DNA of 64,000 nucleotides from Vreelandella zhaodongensis (GTDB lineage: Bacteria; Pseudomonadota; Gammaproteobacteria; Pseudomonadales; Halomonadaceae): contig NZ_JACCDD010000003.1 in the NCBI RefSeq assembly GCF_013415115.1, positions 62,001-126,000 on the forward strand, given 5' to 3'. Below are positions 38,073 through 47,043 of this stretch, piece after piece. The stretch's first letter is position 1; each line of letters starts with the position of its first letter. The notes below the pieces were generated by a model. That model searched no databases. It saw only the letters and a program-made list of their open reading frames with translations, and was not told where the DNA came from. The position numbers were made by a program, and so were the translations under genes.

Positions 38073-38834
38073 ATGACAACCATGATACGACTTGACCAAT
38101 TGCTGGTTAGCCAAGGGCTGGCCAGCTCACGTACCCGTGCTCAGCGTCTTATCCGCAACGGACGCGTTTACCTTCAAGATGGTACGCCGCTAAGTAAGCC
38201 TTCCGAGAAATGGTCCACTGACACTGTACTGCAAATTGAAGAAGACCCCGAAGAACGCTATGTTTCTCGCGCTGGTTTAAAGCTGGAAGGTGTACTCAGG
38301 GCACTTAACATGCGTTTGGATGGGCGTGGGGTACTGGATATAGGCCAATCCACGGGAGGCTTCACAGACTGCGCTCTACAGTTTGGCGCTAACCATGTGA
38401 TAGGTGTTGACGTTGGTCACGGACAGTTGGCGGAGGCGCTGCGTGACAACCCACGCGTAACTTGCCTAGAGGGCTTAAATGCCCGCAGCATGAGCTCATC
38501 TCCAGCGCTTCAGCAAGCACTGACTGAACACCCTATCGATCTTGCGGTGATGGACGTTTCGTTTATTTCGCAAACATTGATTTTGCCCGAAATCGCTACT
38601 CTTCTCCCTTCGCAAGGCCAACTGCTCTCGCTGATTAAGCCACAGTTTGAACTTGATCCTGGGGCGTTAGATAAGCGCGGCATAGTGCGCGACCCTACTC
38701 GTTATAGAGAAGTGGAGCAAAAAATACGCGCGGCCTGCCTGAATGGTCGCCTAGCCATTAGTCATTGGCAGGAAAGCCCGATTACCGGTGGTGACGGCAA
38801 TCGGGAGTTTTTACTGCTGGCCTCTAAACGTTAA
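38073..38834 (+). CDS. tlyA: TlyA-family rRNA 2'-O-methyltransferase
   Basis: The 253-residue protein has an N-terminal S4 RNA-binding domain (residues 4-65; IRLDQLLVSQGLASSRTRAQ) and a FtsJ-like methyltransferase domain. The SAM motif is GVLDIGQSTGGFTDCALQFG, followed by IDLAVMDVSFIS and LLSLIKPQFE with the catalytic Lys. TlyA methylates ribosomal RNA at two sites and affects capreomycin susceptibility in mycobacteria; homologues have also been called hemolysin A. It follows the papain-like gene by 29 bases. A second in-frame ATG at 38082 is possible; neither start has a strong Shine-Dalgarno. Confidence 0.9.
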   Translation: MTTMIRLDQLLVSQGLASSRTRAQRLIRNGRVYLQDGTPLSKPSEKWSTDTVLQIEEDPEERYVSRAGLKLEGVLRALNMRLDGRGVLDIGQSTGGFTDCALQFGANHVIGVDVGHGQLAEALRDNPRVTCLEGLNARSMSSSPALQQALTEHPIDLAVMDVSFISQTLILPEIATLLPSQGQLLSLIKPQFELDPGALDKRGIVRDPTRYREVEQKIRAACLNGRLAISHWQESPITGGDGNREFLLLASKR

Positions 38835-38873
38835 GTTAAGGCCTAATTTATGGTCTAAGTTAAGCTCTAAAAA

Positions 38874-41800
38874 TTAAGCTCTAGGGCCGCTTAGGTCGGC
38901 AGGTGGCAAGCGCTTAGCTGACTGCACCTTCACTGACTCGCCTTGGTCTCGGTGTAGCCAGACATCCATCTGCTCGAAAGCGATCCGAATACCTGCCTCA
39001 CGGAACAGTTCATCAACACGGCAATTAATTTCATCGGAAGCATGCAAGCGATCTAATAAGTCGTTCACAAAGATGCGAAGCTCAAAATTGAGGCTATGTG
39101 GCCCATAGCTAAGACAAAAAACCTGAGGTTCAGGATCCTCTAGTACTCGCTCATTCTCAGCCGCCGCCTGGTGCAATAGACGGTGGACCAGCGGCAAATC
39201 AGAACCATGGGTAACACCATAGGTCAGCACTACCCGAGTGACATTATCCGATAACGACCAGTTAATTAGCTGGTCGGTCACAAAGGTTTTATTGGGGATA
39301 ATAATTTCTTTGCGGTCAAAGTCAGTCACCGTCGTAGCCCGAATACGAATTCGGCTAACGGTGCCGTGGAGATTCCCCAGTGTAATCGTGTCACCAATCC
39401 GGATAGGACGCTCAAACAGAATAATCAGCCCCGATATAAAATTGGCAAATATTTCCTGAAGGCCAAATCCCAACCCCACACTCAGCGCTGCAACTAACCA
39501 CTGTAGCTTGTCCCAGGACACACCCAGCGTCGCCAGTGACATCACAATGCCGGTGCCAACAATAGTGTATGAAAGCAGCGAACTGATCGCATAGGCACTG
39601 CCCTGCTTTAGCACTAAACGTGAAAGCACCATGACTTCCAGCAGGCCTGGCAAGTTACGCGCCATAATAAACGTAACTGCAATGACAAGCAGCGCCATAA
39701 ATACATCGGAGATCGACAGCGCATCACCTACCAAGTCACCATCTGTAACATCCCAGATAGAGACTTGGTCTAGATAACCCAGTACGGCAAGCAGATCCGC
39801 CCAGACGAGGTACAGTAATGTACTGAACCCAATCAACAGAATAAGCTTCGAAAGGCGCAGTGACTGGGTGTTGATTTTTTCCATATCAAGAGGCGGCTCT
39901 TCAACCACCTCTAACCCGCCTTCTGCCCCTTCTTGTACTTGGGCAGAACGCCTGGCAAGCGCGCGACGGTAAGCCAGCCTCCGCGCCGCTACCGCTAAAC
40001 TCCGCACGACGGTGGCTTCTACCACGACCCATAAACCCAGCAGATAAAGAGTAATTGCAAACCGTGCCACAAGCCGCAAAGCGGTATATTCATAGCCCCA
40101 TGCGACTAATCCCAGTAGCATCAATGGTACGGATGCCATCGCCAAACCAAGCACAAGACGAAACAACCGGACTCCAAAAATGGGCACATGCGCTAATATC
40201 AGCTGCGCTAAAATCCAGCTCATTGACAACAAACCAGCCGCAAATAAGCCTATTGCCACCGGTCGGAGCGCCAGAGGTGTTTCCATTTGCCCCGAAAGTG
40301 CTGCAATGGCCACGACCGGCACCAGTGCAAGCCCTAATCTACCCAGTAGCCTACGTAACAGAGCATTGTAGGCAGGGGCCCAGGTAAAGTGGCGTTCTGC
40401 AACACCATCGGGCACTAACAAGCGACGCCCCAGCGCGATGACGCCCCAACTTAGCGCTAATTGCAGCAAGGCAGGCGAGACACTGTTTGCCAGCGCTCCT
40501 TCTGTGGTTCGAAGCGCAATGCCAATGCTGGCTAAGCCAAGCGGGCCCGGCAAGGCTAACAGCGCATTTAGAAGAACCGCCTTAGTGGTGTGCAACTGTG
40601 TGTCGCTTTTCAAACGACCAATTTGTGAGTGAATCAGCGCTAAGCGCTTTTTGATTTTTCGCCGAAGTCCAACCAGCAGCAAACCGACAAGAAACACCGG
40701 CGCCCCCACTAGCATGCGCCAGGAAAAACCTTCCCACTGCGTCGGTAAAATCGCTCGCCATTCACCGTCGCTCCACTCTTGGCTCAGGTTGTGGGGCAAT
40801 TGACGAAGCCAGTTCAGATCGAGTGGACGGCTATTCGCCACCCAAAACAGCTGCTCATCGATGGTGGCACGCAGTTCACGTGTGGTATTTAACAGCTGCT
40901 GCTGGTTTAACTGCAGCTCAATCGCGGCGCTTAATAAGCTACCGTAGGATTGTTCCAGTTGTTCTACCAGCTCACGACGCGATTGATAAAGTCGAGAGAG
41001 TGAATCGACAAGGCTAGGCGTGACTTCCACACCCGCTTCCTGTAATCGCTGAGTGGCTAGGCGCTCCCCGTGACGAAGCTGGTCTCGTTGACGAATGAGA
41101 TCAAACTGCTTCAAGCGAAGGTCGGCGATTTCATCTTGCAAGTCACGACGAGGCGCCACCACAGGTAGCGACTTGCGCTGTTCACGCAGAATGCGTGATA
41201 ACAGCTGACTGCCGCGAATCGCATCCATCTGTTCATTCAAGCTTCGCTGAAGCTGACGAACTTGATCCAACTGACGCTGGGCATCGATATTCTCGCGAAC
41301 AATACCGTTGGCTCGGTCAGTTGACCGCAATAGCTCAAGACTCAATGCTTGGTTAATCTGCTGCGCGCGCAGCACAACAGGGTGCCCCTCGGCTATCAGT
41401 GGATCGTCTCGAGCAGCATCGGCAATCGCTTGCTCTGACAGCAGCCGACGCTGACGATCAATCACGCCTTGCAATAGGCTGAGCTGCTGCTCCTGCTGGC
41501 TTATTTGTAGTTCGGTTAAATCTCGACGCTGCTGAGCCAGCTCACGTAGCCGACTGTTGGCACTGAGCTCACGCTGATGCAAGTTAACTTCTCGCTCAAC
41601 TAGTGCACGTTCCAAACGCCACTGAATGAGCTGTGCGTCGTTTCGTGCCGATAGCTGCCGATCAGCAAGCAATGCTTTTCGCTCATCAAGTTGGCGACGC
41701 AGCGTTTCCGTACGCTGCAGCCCCTCAGAAATAGCCTGCTGAGCACGCTCCGGCAGCGTTTGAGCCGCCAGTAACTGTGAGTTAATTTCTGCTAATTGAC

Positions 41801-42224
41801 TTTGCAACTGCTGTAATTCAACCACCGCTTCTGCCTGCTGAGCCTCTAGAGCTTCAAGCGGCATGTCGCTGAGATTATCTACCGACAGTTGCTGGCTAGC
41901 CTCTTCGGCATCGATTAGCTCGCGCTCCAGGCGAAGCAATAACTCAGGTGCCTGTTCAATGCGCTGCTCCAATGCCTCTAATCGCTCTTCAGCCGCCTTA
42001 AGACGCTCATAGGTTTGCAGGGCTAACGCTAAGGCATCCTTATCTCGACTCTGCTGAGCTGTTAGCTCACCCTCTTGAGCCTCAAGCTGCGCTAAACGCT
42101 CAGCTAGCTGAGCCTCCGTGGGGACTTGATCGAGCATTGCCGCCTGAGCACTGCTGATACTTAGCAGCACTATTAGTAGCATGCATAGCAACTTGATAAA
42201 GCACTTCACAGCATTGTTGACCAC
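38874..42224 (-). CDS. mscK: MscK/KefA-type mechanosensitive channel
   Basis: The 1116-residue protein has a signal peptide (about 1-29) and a very long periplasmic Gln- and Leu-rich coiled coil (about 30-470). About ten membrane helices follow (500-860), then the MscS core. The pore helix region reads LSVGLGFGLQEIFANFISG, followed by LFERPIRIGDTITLGNLHGTVSRIRIR, the hallmark of the MscS beta domain. This layout matches E. coli MscK (1120 residues), a potassium-dependent channel that protects against osmotic downshock. The start is GTG 42224. Confidence 0.93.
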   Translation of the reverse strand: MVNNAVKCFIKLLCMLLIVLLSISSAQAAMLDQVPTEAQLAERLAQLEAQEGELTAQQSRDKDALALALQTYERLKAAEERLEALEQRIEQAPELLLRLERELIDAEEASQQLSVDNLSDMPLEALEAQQAEAVVELQQLQSQLAEINSQLLAAQTLPERAQQAISEGLQRTETLRRQLDERKALLADRQLSARNDAQLIQWRLERALVEREVNLHQRELSANSRLRELAQQRRDLTELQISQQEQQLSLLQGVIDRQRRLLSEQAIADAARDDPLIAEGHPVVLRAQQINQALSLELLRSTDRANGIVRENIDAQRQLDQVRQLQRSLNEQMDAIRGSQLLSRILREQRKSLPVVAPRRDLQDEIADLRLKQFDLIRQRDQLRHGERLATQRLQEAGVEVTPSLVDSLSRLYQSRRELVEQLEQSYGSLLSAAIELQLNQQQLLNTTRELRATIDEQLFWVANSRPLDLNWLRQLPHNLSQEWSDGEWRAILPTQWEGFSWRMLVGAPVFLVGLLLVGLRRKIKKRLALIHSQIGRLKSDTQLHTTKAVLLNALLALPGPLGLASIGIALRTTEGALANSVSPALLQLALSWGVIALGRRLLVPDGVAERHFTWAPAYNALLRRLLGRLGLALVPVVAIAALSGQMETPLALRPVAIGLFAAGLLSMSWILAQLILAHVPIFGVRLFRLVLGLAMASVPLMLLGLVAWGYEYTALRLVARFAITLYLLGLWVVVEATVVRSLAVAARRLAYRRALARRSAQVQEGAEGGLEVVEEPPLDMEKINTQSLRLSKLILLIGFSTLLYLVWADLLAVLGYLDQVSIWDVTDGDLVGDALSISDVFMALLVIAVTFIMARNLPGLLEVMVLSRLVLKQGSAYAISSLLSYTIVGTGIVMSLATLGVSWDKLQWLVAALSVGLGFGLQEIFANFISGLIILFERPIRIGDTITLGNLHGTVSRIRIRATTVTDFDRKEIIIPNKTFVTDQLINWSLSDNVTRVVLTYGVTHGSDLPLVHRLLHQAAAENERVLEDPEPQVFCLSYGPHSLNFELRIFVNDLLDRLHASDEINCRVDELFREAGIRIAFEQMDVWLHRDQGESVKVQSAKRLPPADLSGPRA

Positions 42225-42401
42225 GTTACGTATGCCTCATCAACATGGATATTTATCCATTCAAGAAAGGTCTTCATTGTCAGGTGTTATCATTGCTTAC
42301 GCAATCTATCGCCACCGGCGAAGACGAAGTGTTGACTTACACGGTGGGCATGTATAGAAACGACTCAGATAACTGCCCCCTATCACTTGCGAGCCCTATT
42401 G

Positions 42402-43424
42402 ATGGTCACTCGAAAACTGCTGTTAACCAGCCTAGTCGTTATGCTGGCCGCTGAAACGTTCAGTCACAATGCCTTAGCCGCTTCACGAGAAGCTATCGAG
42501 GCGCGTATCCATGCCCTCGACACCGAACGTGATCGACTGCACCGAAAACTGCAGCAAATTGACGCACCCACACAAGGATTTCCCGTTGAGCATCTTCCCG
42601 AAGAAGTCGCGCTTGAAGATCTAAGCGATCGCCGCCAACTGGAACAAGAATCGACCCGCAACCCGTTTGCCATTACTACCCATCGGGCAAACTACATATT
42701 TCCGATCAGCTATAGCTCGAATCAAAATGTCGAAAATTTTCGCAACGTAACGGAAGATAGCTCTCCTGACAGTACGGAAGTGAAATTTCAATTTAGCGCT
42801 AAATTCAACTTGGCTGAAAATGTCTTTGGCGATATTGGTGATGTCTATTTTGCTTACACCCAGCGCAGCTGGTGGCAGGCATACAACACTGATGCATCTT
42901 CCCCTTTCCGTGAAACCAACTACGAGCCAGAAATCTTCATCGATTTTGATAATGCTTGGCGCGCACTAGGGTGGGTGAATACCCGCAACCGGATTTCCTT
43001 TAATCACCAGTCGAACGGCAGATCCGATCCTTTATCACGGAGCTGGAACCGCGTTTATATGGAAAACACCTTCCAGCGTGGTGACTGGGCATTAACACTG
43101 GCCCCTTTTTGGCGTGTGCCTGAGTCCGAAAATAGCGATGATAACCCCGATATCAAGCGTTTTATGGGCTATGGCGACATTCGCCTTGCCAAGCGTCTAC
43201 AAAACAATCATGAAGTAGAAGGTTTATTGCGTGGTAACCCAAGTGCTGGTAATTACGGCACACAAATTGACTACAGCTGGCCAGCTTTCAACAGCCTTCG
43301 CGCACATGTCCAGTATTACTACGGTTATGGCGAAAGCATGATTGATTACAACAACCGTTTACACAGAGTCAGCATTGGATTTAGCTTAAATCCTCTGTTC
43401 AGTGCTACGGGGCTGAACCGCTAG
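42402..43424 (+). CDS. pldA: Outer-membrane phospholipase A
   Basis: The preferred ATG at 42402 gives 340 residues; an upstream TTG is not supported. It has a signal peptide (about 1-26). A short charged helix (about 30-70) is an extension relative to E. coli PldA. The beta-barrel includes the catalytic motif NHQSNGRSDPLSRSWNRVY (His202, Ser204 and the following Asn of the triad). TNYEPEIFIDF and the final Phe-terminated strand region fit an outer-membrane barrel. The enzyme hydrolyses phospholipids that reach the outer leaflet. Confidence 0.92.
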   Translation: MVTRKLLLTSLVVMLAAETFSHNALAASREAIEARIHALDTERDRLHRKLQQIDAPTQGFPVEHLPEEVALEDLSDRRQLEQESTRNPFAITTHRANYIFPISYSSNQNVENFRNVTEDSSPDSTEVKFQFSAKFNLAENVFGDIGDVYFAYTQRSWWQAYNTDASSPFRETNYEPEIFIDFDNAWRALGWVNTRNRISFNHQSNGRSDPLSRSWNRVYMENTFQRGDWALTLAPFWRVPESENSDDNPDIKRFMGYGDIRLAKRLQNNHEVEGLLRGNPSAGNYGTQIDYSWPAFNSLRAHVQYYYGYGESMIDYNNRLHRVSIGFSLNPLFSATGLNR

Positions 43425-43504
43425 CGGTCGAGGTTGTCTTATTGATGACGACTGCTATGCTGGAGTTGTCACTTATTCATATTCACTCGTCAAAGGATGA
43501 CATC

Positions 43505-43837
43505 ATGGCTAAACGCAATACTGATACTTCTGCTCGCGCCGATCAGCTGAAGGAAGACCTCCGCCACCTGAGTGAAACTGTCGAGGAACTGATGAACGCC
43601 ACGTCTAAAGATGCAAGTGGCGAAATGCATGAGTTGCGCGAGCGTGCAGAGCGTCGACTGAAAGATACCCGAGCACGCTTGGAAGCGCGTGGTGAACGAC
43701 TGTATGAAGAAACCCGCGAAACGCTTTCTGAGCAAGTTGATTGCTGTGATCGCTATGTACGCGAAAACCCGTGGACCAGCATCGGTATTGGTGCAGCTAC
43801 CGGTCTCGTCTTAGGCATGCTGCTCGGACGTCGCTAA
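43505..43837 (+). CDS. YqjD/ElaB-type (DUF883) ribosome-associated membrane protein
   Basis: The start is ATG 43505, preceded by AAAGGATG; this gives 110 residues. Residues 1-85 form a charged amphipathic helix (DQLKEDLRHLSETVEELMN; RAERRLKDTRARLEAR), and the C-terminus is a single membrane segment (SIGIGAATGLVLGMLLGRR). This is the DUF883 layout. E. coli YqjD and ElaB attach ribosomes to the inner membrane in stationary phase. It overlaps the next gene by one base (TAATG). Confidence 0.9.
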   Translation: MAKRNTDTSARADQLKEDLRHLSETVEELMNATSKDASGEMHELRERAERRLKDTRARLEARGERLYEETRETLSEQVDCCDRYVRENPWTSIGIGAATGLVLGMLLGRR

Positions 43838-44241
43838 TGGCTTTGGGGCCAACCCAACGCGTATTTTCCGCCGCCAAACGCCTGCTAAAATCACTGGTTG
43901 CTAACGGTGAAACCCGCCTGCGTTTGGCGGTTTTAGAATTAGAGGAAGAGCGCGCACGTCTATTGACCCTGTTGCTACTAGCAGGAGCAAGCTTACTTTT
44001 GCTGCTCCTTGGAATAGCGACACTCACTGCATTAATCGTGGTGTTATTCTGGGATACCTATCGGCTTACTGCGATTGGTGTTAGCGCACTAGTATTAATT
44101 TCATTTAGCTTTTTGCTTGCATTCATTGCTATTCGCCAAGCAAAGCAGCACACGCTTTTGAAAGAAACACTGAAGCAGCTTTCTGCTGATCGTGCCCTGT
44201 TGGAGGTCAATGAGGATGACTCGCCCCAGCATCGCCACTAA
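43837..44241 (+). CDS. YqjE-type phage-holin-family membrane protein
   Basis: The start is ATG 43837, one base overlapping the preceding stop; this gives 134 residues. The N-terminal half is a helix (QRVFSAAKRLLKSLVANGE), and two membrane segments lie at about 45-68 and 75-97. The pattern matches YqjE/DUF1469, a small membrane family named for a loose resemblance to holins, with no phage genes nearby. Middle gene of the three-gene unit. Confidence 0.86.
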   Translation: MALGPTQRVFSAAKRLLKSLVANGETRLRLAVLELEEERARLLTLLLLAGASLLLLLLGIATLTALIVVLFWDTYRLTAIGVSALVLISFSFLLAFIAIRQAKQHTLLKETLKQLSADRALLEVNEDDSPQHRH

Positions 44242-44533
44242 CCCTACCAACGGTAACCCGTCACTCAGTCGTGCTGAACGTAAGGCAGCCCTCCTGGCAG
44301 AGTTAGAGCAGCAGCGTATCGATATACTCGTCGCTAGCAACCAGCTTATTGACACGTCAGCACCGCTGGACAATAACTGGCAACGCCTTAAGCTGCCTGT
44401 TTATATGATTGGCGGTGTTGTTGCTTTCCGCGTTCTACGCCACCCAGGTAGCGTAATGACACTAGGAAGAAAAGCGCTTGCAGGCTACATGCTGCTACGA
44501 AAATTCAAGTTATTGGCTAAGATAACGTCCTAG
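44210..44533 (+). CDS. YqjK-like small protein
   Basis: From ATG 44210 (GGAGG upstream) the product has 107 residues and overlaps the preceding gene by 32 bases in another frame; an ATG at 44216 is also possible. It is basic with a helix of type LSRAERKAALLAELEQQRIDI (residues about 17-37) and a hydrophobic stretch near 63-75. Position and length match YqjK in the yqjDEK unit. The function is unknown. Confidence 0.7.
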   Translation: MRMTRPSIATNPTNGNPSLSRAERKAALLAELEQQRIDILVASNQLIDTSAPLDNNWQRLKLPVYMIGGVVAFRVLRHPGSVMTLGRKALAGYMLLRKFKLLAKITS

Positions 44534-44539
44534 CGCTAT

Positions 44540-44574
44540 GCCGTTACGGAGTACTTTGCACCGTAACGGCTTTC
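44540..44574 (+). terminator. Intrinsic terminator after the yqjDEK-like genes
   Basis: GCCGTTACGG (44540-44549) and CCGTAACGGC (44561-44570) form a perfect 10-bp stem around an 11-base loop, followed by TTTCC. Confidence 0.75.
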
Positions 44575-44591
44575 CTAGTGAGTAGTTAATT

Positions 44592-45776
44592 TCAACAAGC
44601 CTGCCCACATGCCACACCACTCGCCCAAGCCCACTGGAAGTTATAGCCCCCTAGTTCGCCTGTTACATCAAGCACTTCACCTATAAAGCGCAGCTGCGGT
44701 AAGGCTTTAACTTCAAACGTTTTCGATGAAATAGCGTCGGTATTGACACCGCCCATGGTGACCTCAGCGGTGCGCCAGCCTTCCGTACCTGCGGGTTTTA
44801 ATGACCACTCATTAAGCCGCTGCGCCCAAACAGCTAATGCTTCATTGCTGTATTGCGCCAAGGGTTGGTCGAGGTCACGCCCGGGATACCACTCTAGTAG
44901 TGCCTGTACAAAGCGTTTCGGAAAACGTTCGCCCAACCAAGTAGACAGCTGACGCTTAGGTGTTTCAATGCGCGCCTTACGCAGCGCAGCATTCGCATCC
45001 TCACCAGGGAGTAAGTTGATCTCAATACTCCCCCCCGGTTGCCAAACACTAGAGATTTGCAGCATCGAAGGGCCGGAAAGGCCACGGTGGGTAAACAGCA
45101 TAGGCTCGACAAAACAGCGCTCGCCACAGCTCACCGCTGATGCCAAGCTAACGCCTGAAAGCCCAGCTGCGCGCTCTTTCCAGGTATCGCTTAACGTGAA
45201 CGGCACCAATCCAGGTCGCGTTGGTAAAACTTCGATACCGAACTGGCGAGCAAGGTCATAACCGAACCCAGTAGCTCCCATCGTAGGAATCGACAAACCG
45301 CCCGTCGCCACTACCAGCACGCCAGCCTCAATAGCTCCCATAGACGTTGCCAAACGCATGCTCTCACCTACCCGCTCTACCCAAGAGACTGATGTATTAA
45401 GCGCGACTTCTACGCCTGCCCATTCACACTCAGTGAGTAGCACTCTGACAACCTCTTTCGCCGACTGGGCGCAAAATAGTTGTCCGGGCGCTTTTTCGAC
45501 ATACTCAACGCCATGGCGCTCCACCAATGCCACAAAATGCTCTGGCCGATAGCGTTTTAAGGCAGAAATACAAAAATAAGGATTTTCTGAGTAAAAGTGC
45601 CCAGGCGTGGTATCAAGGTTGGTAAAATTACACCGCCCCCCTCCGGACATAAGAATTTTTTTACCTGCCTTGTTAGCATGGTCAATCACCAGAACACGTC
45701 GTCCTGCATAGCCAGCCTGAGCCGCACACATTAAACCTGCGGCACCAGCACCAATGACCACGACGTCGTAGACCAT
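44592..45776 (-). CDS. HI0933/YhiN-family flavoprotein
   Basis: The 394-residue protein starts with a Rossmann FAD motif (DVVVIGAGAAGLMCAAQAG) and has the family signature GKKILMSGGGRCNFTNLD near residue 40. Later conserved segments are LVVATGGLSIPTMGATGFGY, MLFTHRGLSGPSMLQIS and GEVLDVTGELGGYNFQWAWASG. The family is widespread in bacteria with no settled function (predicted oxidoreductase). It is divergent from the RND efflux operon, but the operator between them lies nearer to the efflux side. Confidence 0.9.
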   Translation of the reverse strand: MVYDVVVIGAGAAGLMCAAQAGYAGRRVLVIDHANKAGKKILMSGGGRCNFTNLDTTPGHFYSENPYFCISALKRYRPEHFVALVERHGVEYVEKAPGQLFCAQSAKEVVRVLLTECEWAGVEVALNTSVSWVERVGESMRLATSMGAIEAGVLVVATGGLSIPTMGATGFGYDLARQFGIEVLPTRPGLVPFTLSDTWKERAAGLSGVSLASAVSCGERCFVEPMLFTHRGLSGPSMLQISSVWQPGGSIEINLLPGEDANAALRKARIETPKRQLSTWLGERFPKRFVQALLEWYPGRDLDQPLAQYSNEALAVWAQRLNEWSLKPAGTEGWRTAEVTMGGVNTDAISSKTFEVKALPQLRFIGEVLDVTGELGGYNFQWAWASGVACGQAC

Positions 45777-45836
45777 AAATAAGGCTCCAAGAAAGAAAAG
45801 GGGAATATTTTAGCAGGTAAATTACGGGGCAATCCT

Positions 45837-45872
45837 GTACATTTAAAAAACAAATGTACATATTACGTACAA
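45837..45872. promoter_or_regulatory. Overlapping inverted repeats upstream of the RND efflux operon
   Basis: TGTACATTT (45837-45845) and AAATGTACA (45853-45861) are exact reverse complements around 7 bases. A second, shorter repeat uses the right arm again: TGTAC (45856-45860) and GTACA (45868-45872), also 7 bases apart. This gives three GTAC half-sites. It lies 104-139 bases before the adaptor start and 61 bases beyond the start of the HI0933 gene. Such palindromes are typical of TetR-type repressors of efflux pumps, though no regulator gene is adjacent. Confidence 0.6.
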
Positions 45873-45975
45873 CTGCTTTTTTGCATTGAATGGTAGTGAT
45901 GTTGCAATAAATTCGTCAGTCACCGTTATTCAGCAAATACTTTTTCACTACTTTTATATTAACGTTGAGATATCC

Positions 45976-47043
45976 ATGCCCGTTAGTAAACGTACCTTAT
46001 GCTGTTGCTTACTGCTGTTAACATGGGCTGGCCAAGCGGTAGCACAGCCACAAACGCCAGTGATAGGCCATTACGCAGAAATGGCCACATGGTCCGACCC
46101 CCTTGAGGCGCTAGGCACGCTTCGTGCTGATGAAAGCGTGACGCTTTCGGCGACAGTGACTGAAACCATTGCTGACATCAATTTCCAAGATGGCGAGCAA
46201 GTAGATCGTGGGCGCCTGCTTATTCGCCTAGAAGATGCCGAAGAACAGGCACAGCTAAGGGCTGCACAAGCCATCAGCGATGAGCGTAGAAATGCATTAG
46301 ATCGCGCGGCACAATTGCAGCAGCGAAATTTAGCACCACGGGCGGATGTGGAAGACACTCAGGCTAGACTACGGCAAGCCGAAGCAGATGCTCAGGCGCT
46401 AGAAGCACGGCTGGCTAATTATCGGATACATGCTCCTTTCAGTGGCCGTGTTGGTTTTCGCAACGTGAGTGTCGGCACTCTTGTCACACCTGGCATGGAC
46501 TTAGTCACCCTGGATAAACTAGACGTCATGAAACTTGACTTCACCGTCCCTGAGGTCTTTTTGGGGCGTCTTTCCACTGGTCTGAAACTCAGCGCCACCA
46601 CCGCAGCCTTTCCAGATGAGGTATTCAGCGGCGAAATTGCCAGTATCGGCACGCGTGTTGACCCTGTGTCCAGAAGCGTCAGCGTGCGCGCCGAGCTTGC
46701 CAATCCGCATATGCGATTACGCCCTGGCATGCTGATGGAAGTGATCGTCCAACAGCGCCAGCGCGAAACACTTGTACTGCCTGAGTCTGCCATTGAACCC
46801 AGCGGCAACCGCCACTTTGTCATGCTGATTCACCAACATGACGAAGAGCATCGCCTCGAACGCCGAGAGGTTTCTATTGGGGAGCGTCGACACGGCGAAG
46901 TGGAGATACTTGAAGGCCTGGATCCAGACAGCCTAGTGGTTATCCATGGATTACAGCTTGCCCGTGACGGCCAATCCGTTCGGCTGTTGGGGATCGCCGA
47001 TGAAGAAACAGATATTCGCACGCTGCTGGAGGCTGACCGTTAA
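45976..47043 (+). CDS. RND efflux periplasmic adaptor subunit
   Basis: The preferred start is ATG 45976 (MPVSKRTLCCCLLLLTWAG), which begins a signal peptide; the longest frame adds 30 residues without sense. The 355-residue product has a beta-barrel and lipoyl half-motif (VTETIADINFQDGEQVDRG), a helical hairpin (EAEEQAQLRAAQ...EARLANYR), then YRIHAPFSGRVGFRNVSVG and a membrane-proximal part. This is the MFP layout. It links the inner-membrane pump to an outer-membrane channel, which is not encoded here. It overlaps the pump gene by one base. Confidence 0.93.
   Translation: MPVSKRTLCCCLLLLTWAGQAVAQPQTPVIGHYAEMATWSDPLEALGTLRADESVTLSATVTETIADINFQDGEQVDRGRLLIRLEDAEEQAQLRAAQAISDERRNALDRAAQLQQRNLAPRADVEDTQARLRQAEADAQALEARLANYRIHAPFSGRVGFRNVSVGTLVTPGMDLVTLDKLDVMKLDFTVPEVFLGRLSTGLKLSATTAAFPDEVFSGEIASIGTRVDPVSRSVSVRAELANPHMRLRPGMLMEVIVQQRQRETLVLPESAIEPSGNRHFVMLIHQHDEEHRLERREVSIGERRHGEVEILEGLDPDSLVVIHGLQLARDGQSVRLLGIADEETDIRTLLEADR

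Noticed and set aside
43837..44241. Prophage remnant, because the product is in a phage-holin-named family
   Set aside because: The neighbours are YqjD- and YqjK-like genes and no other phage gene is present; the name only reflects family nomenclature.
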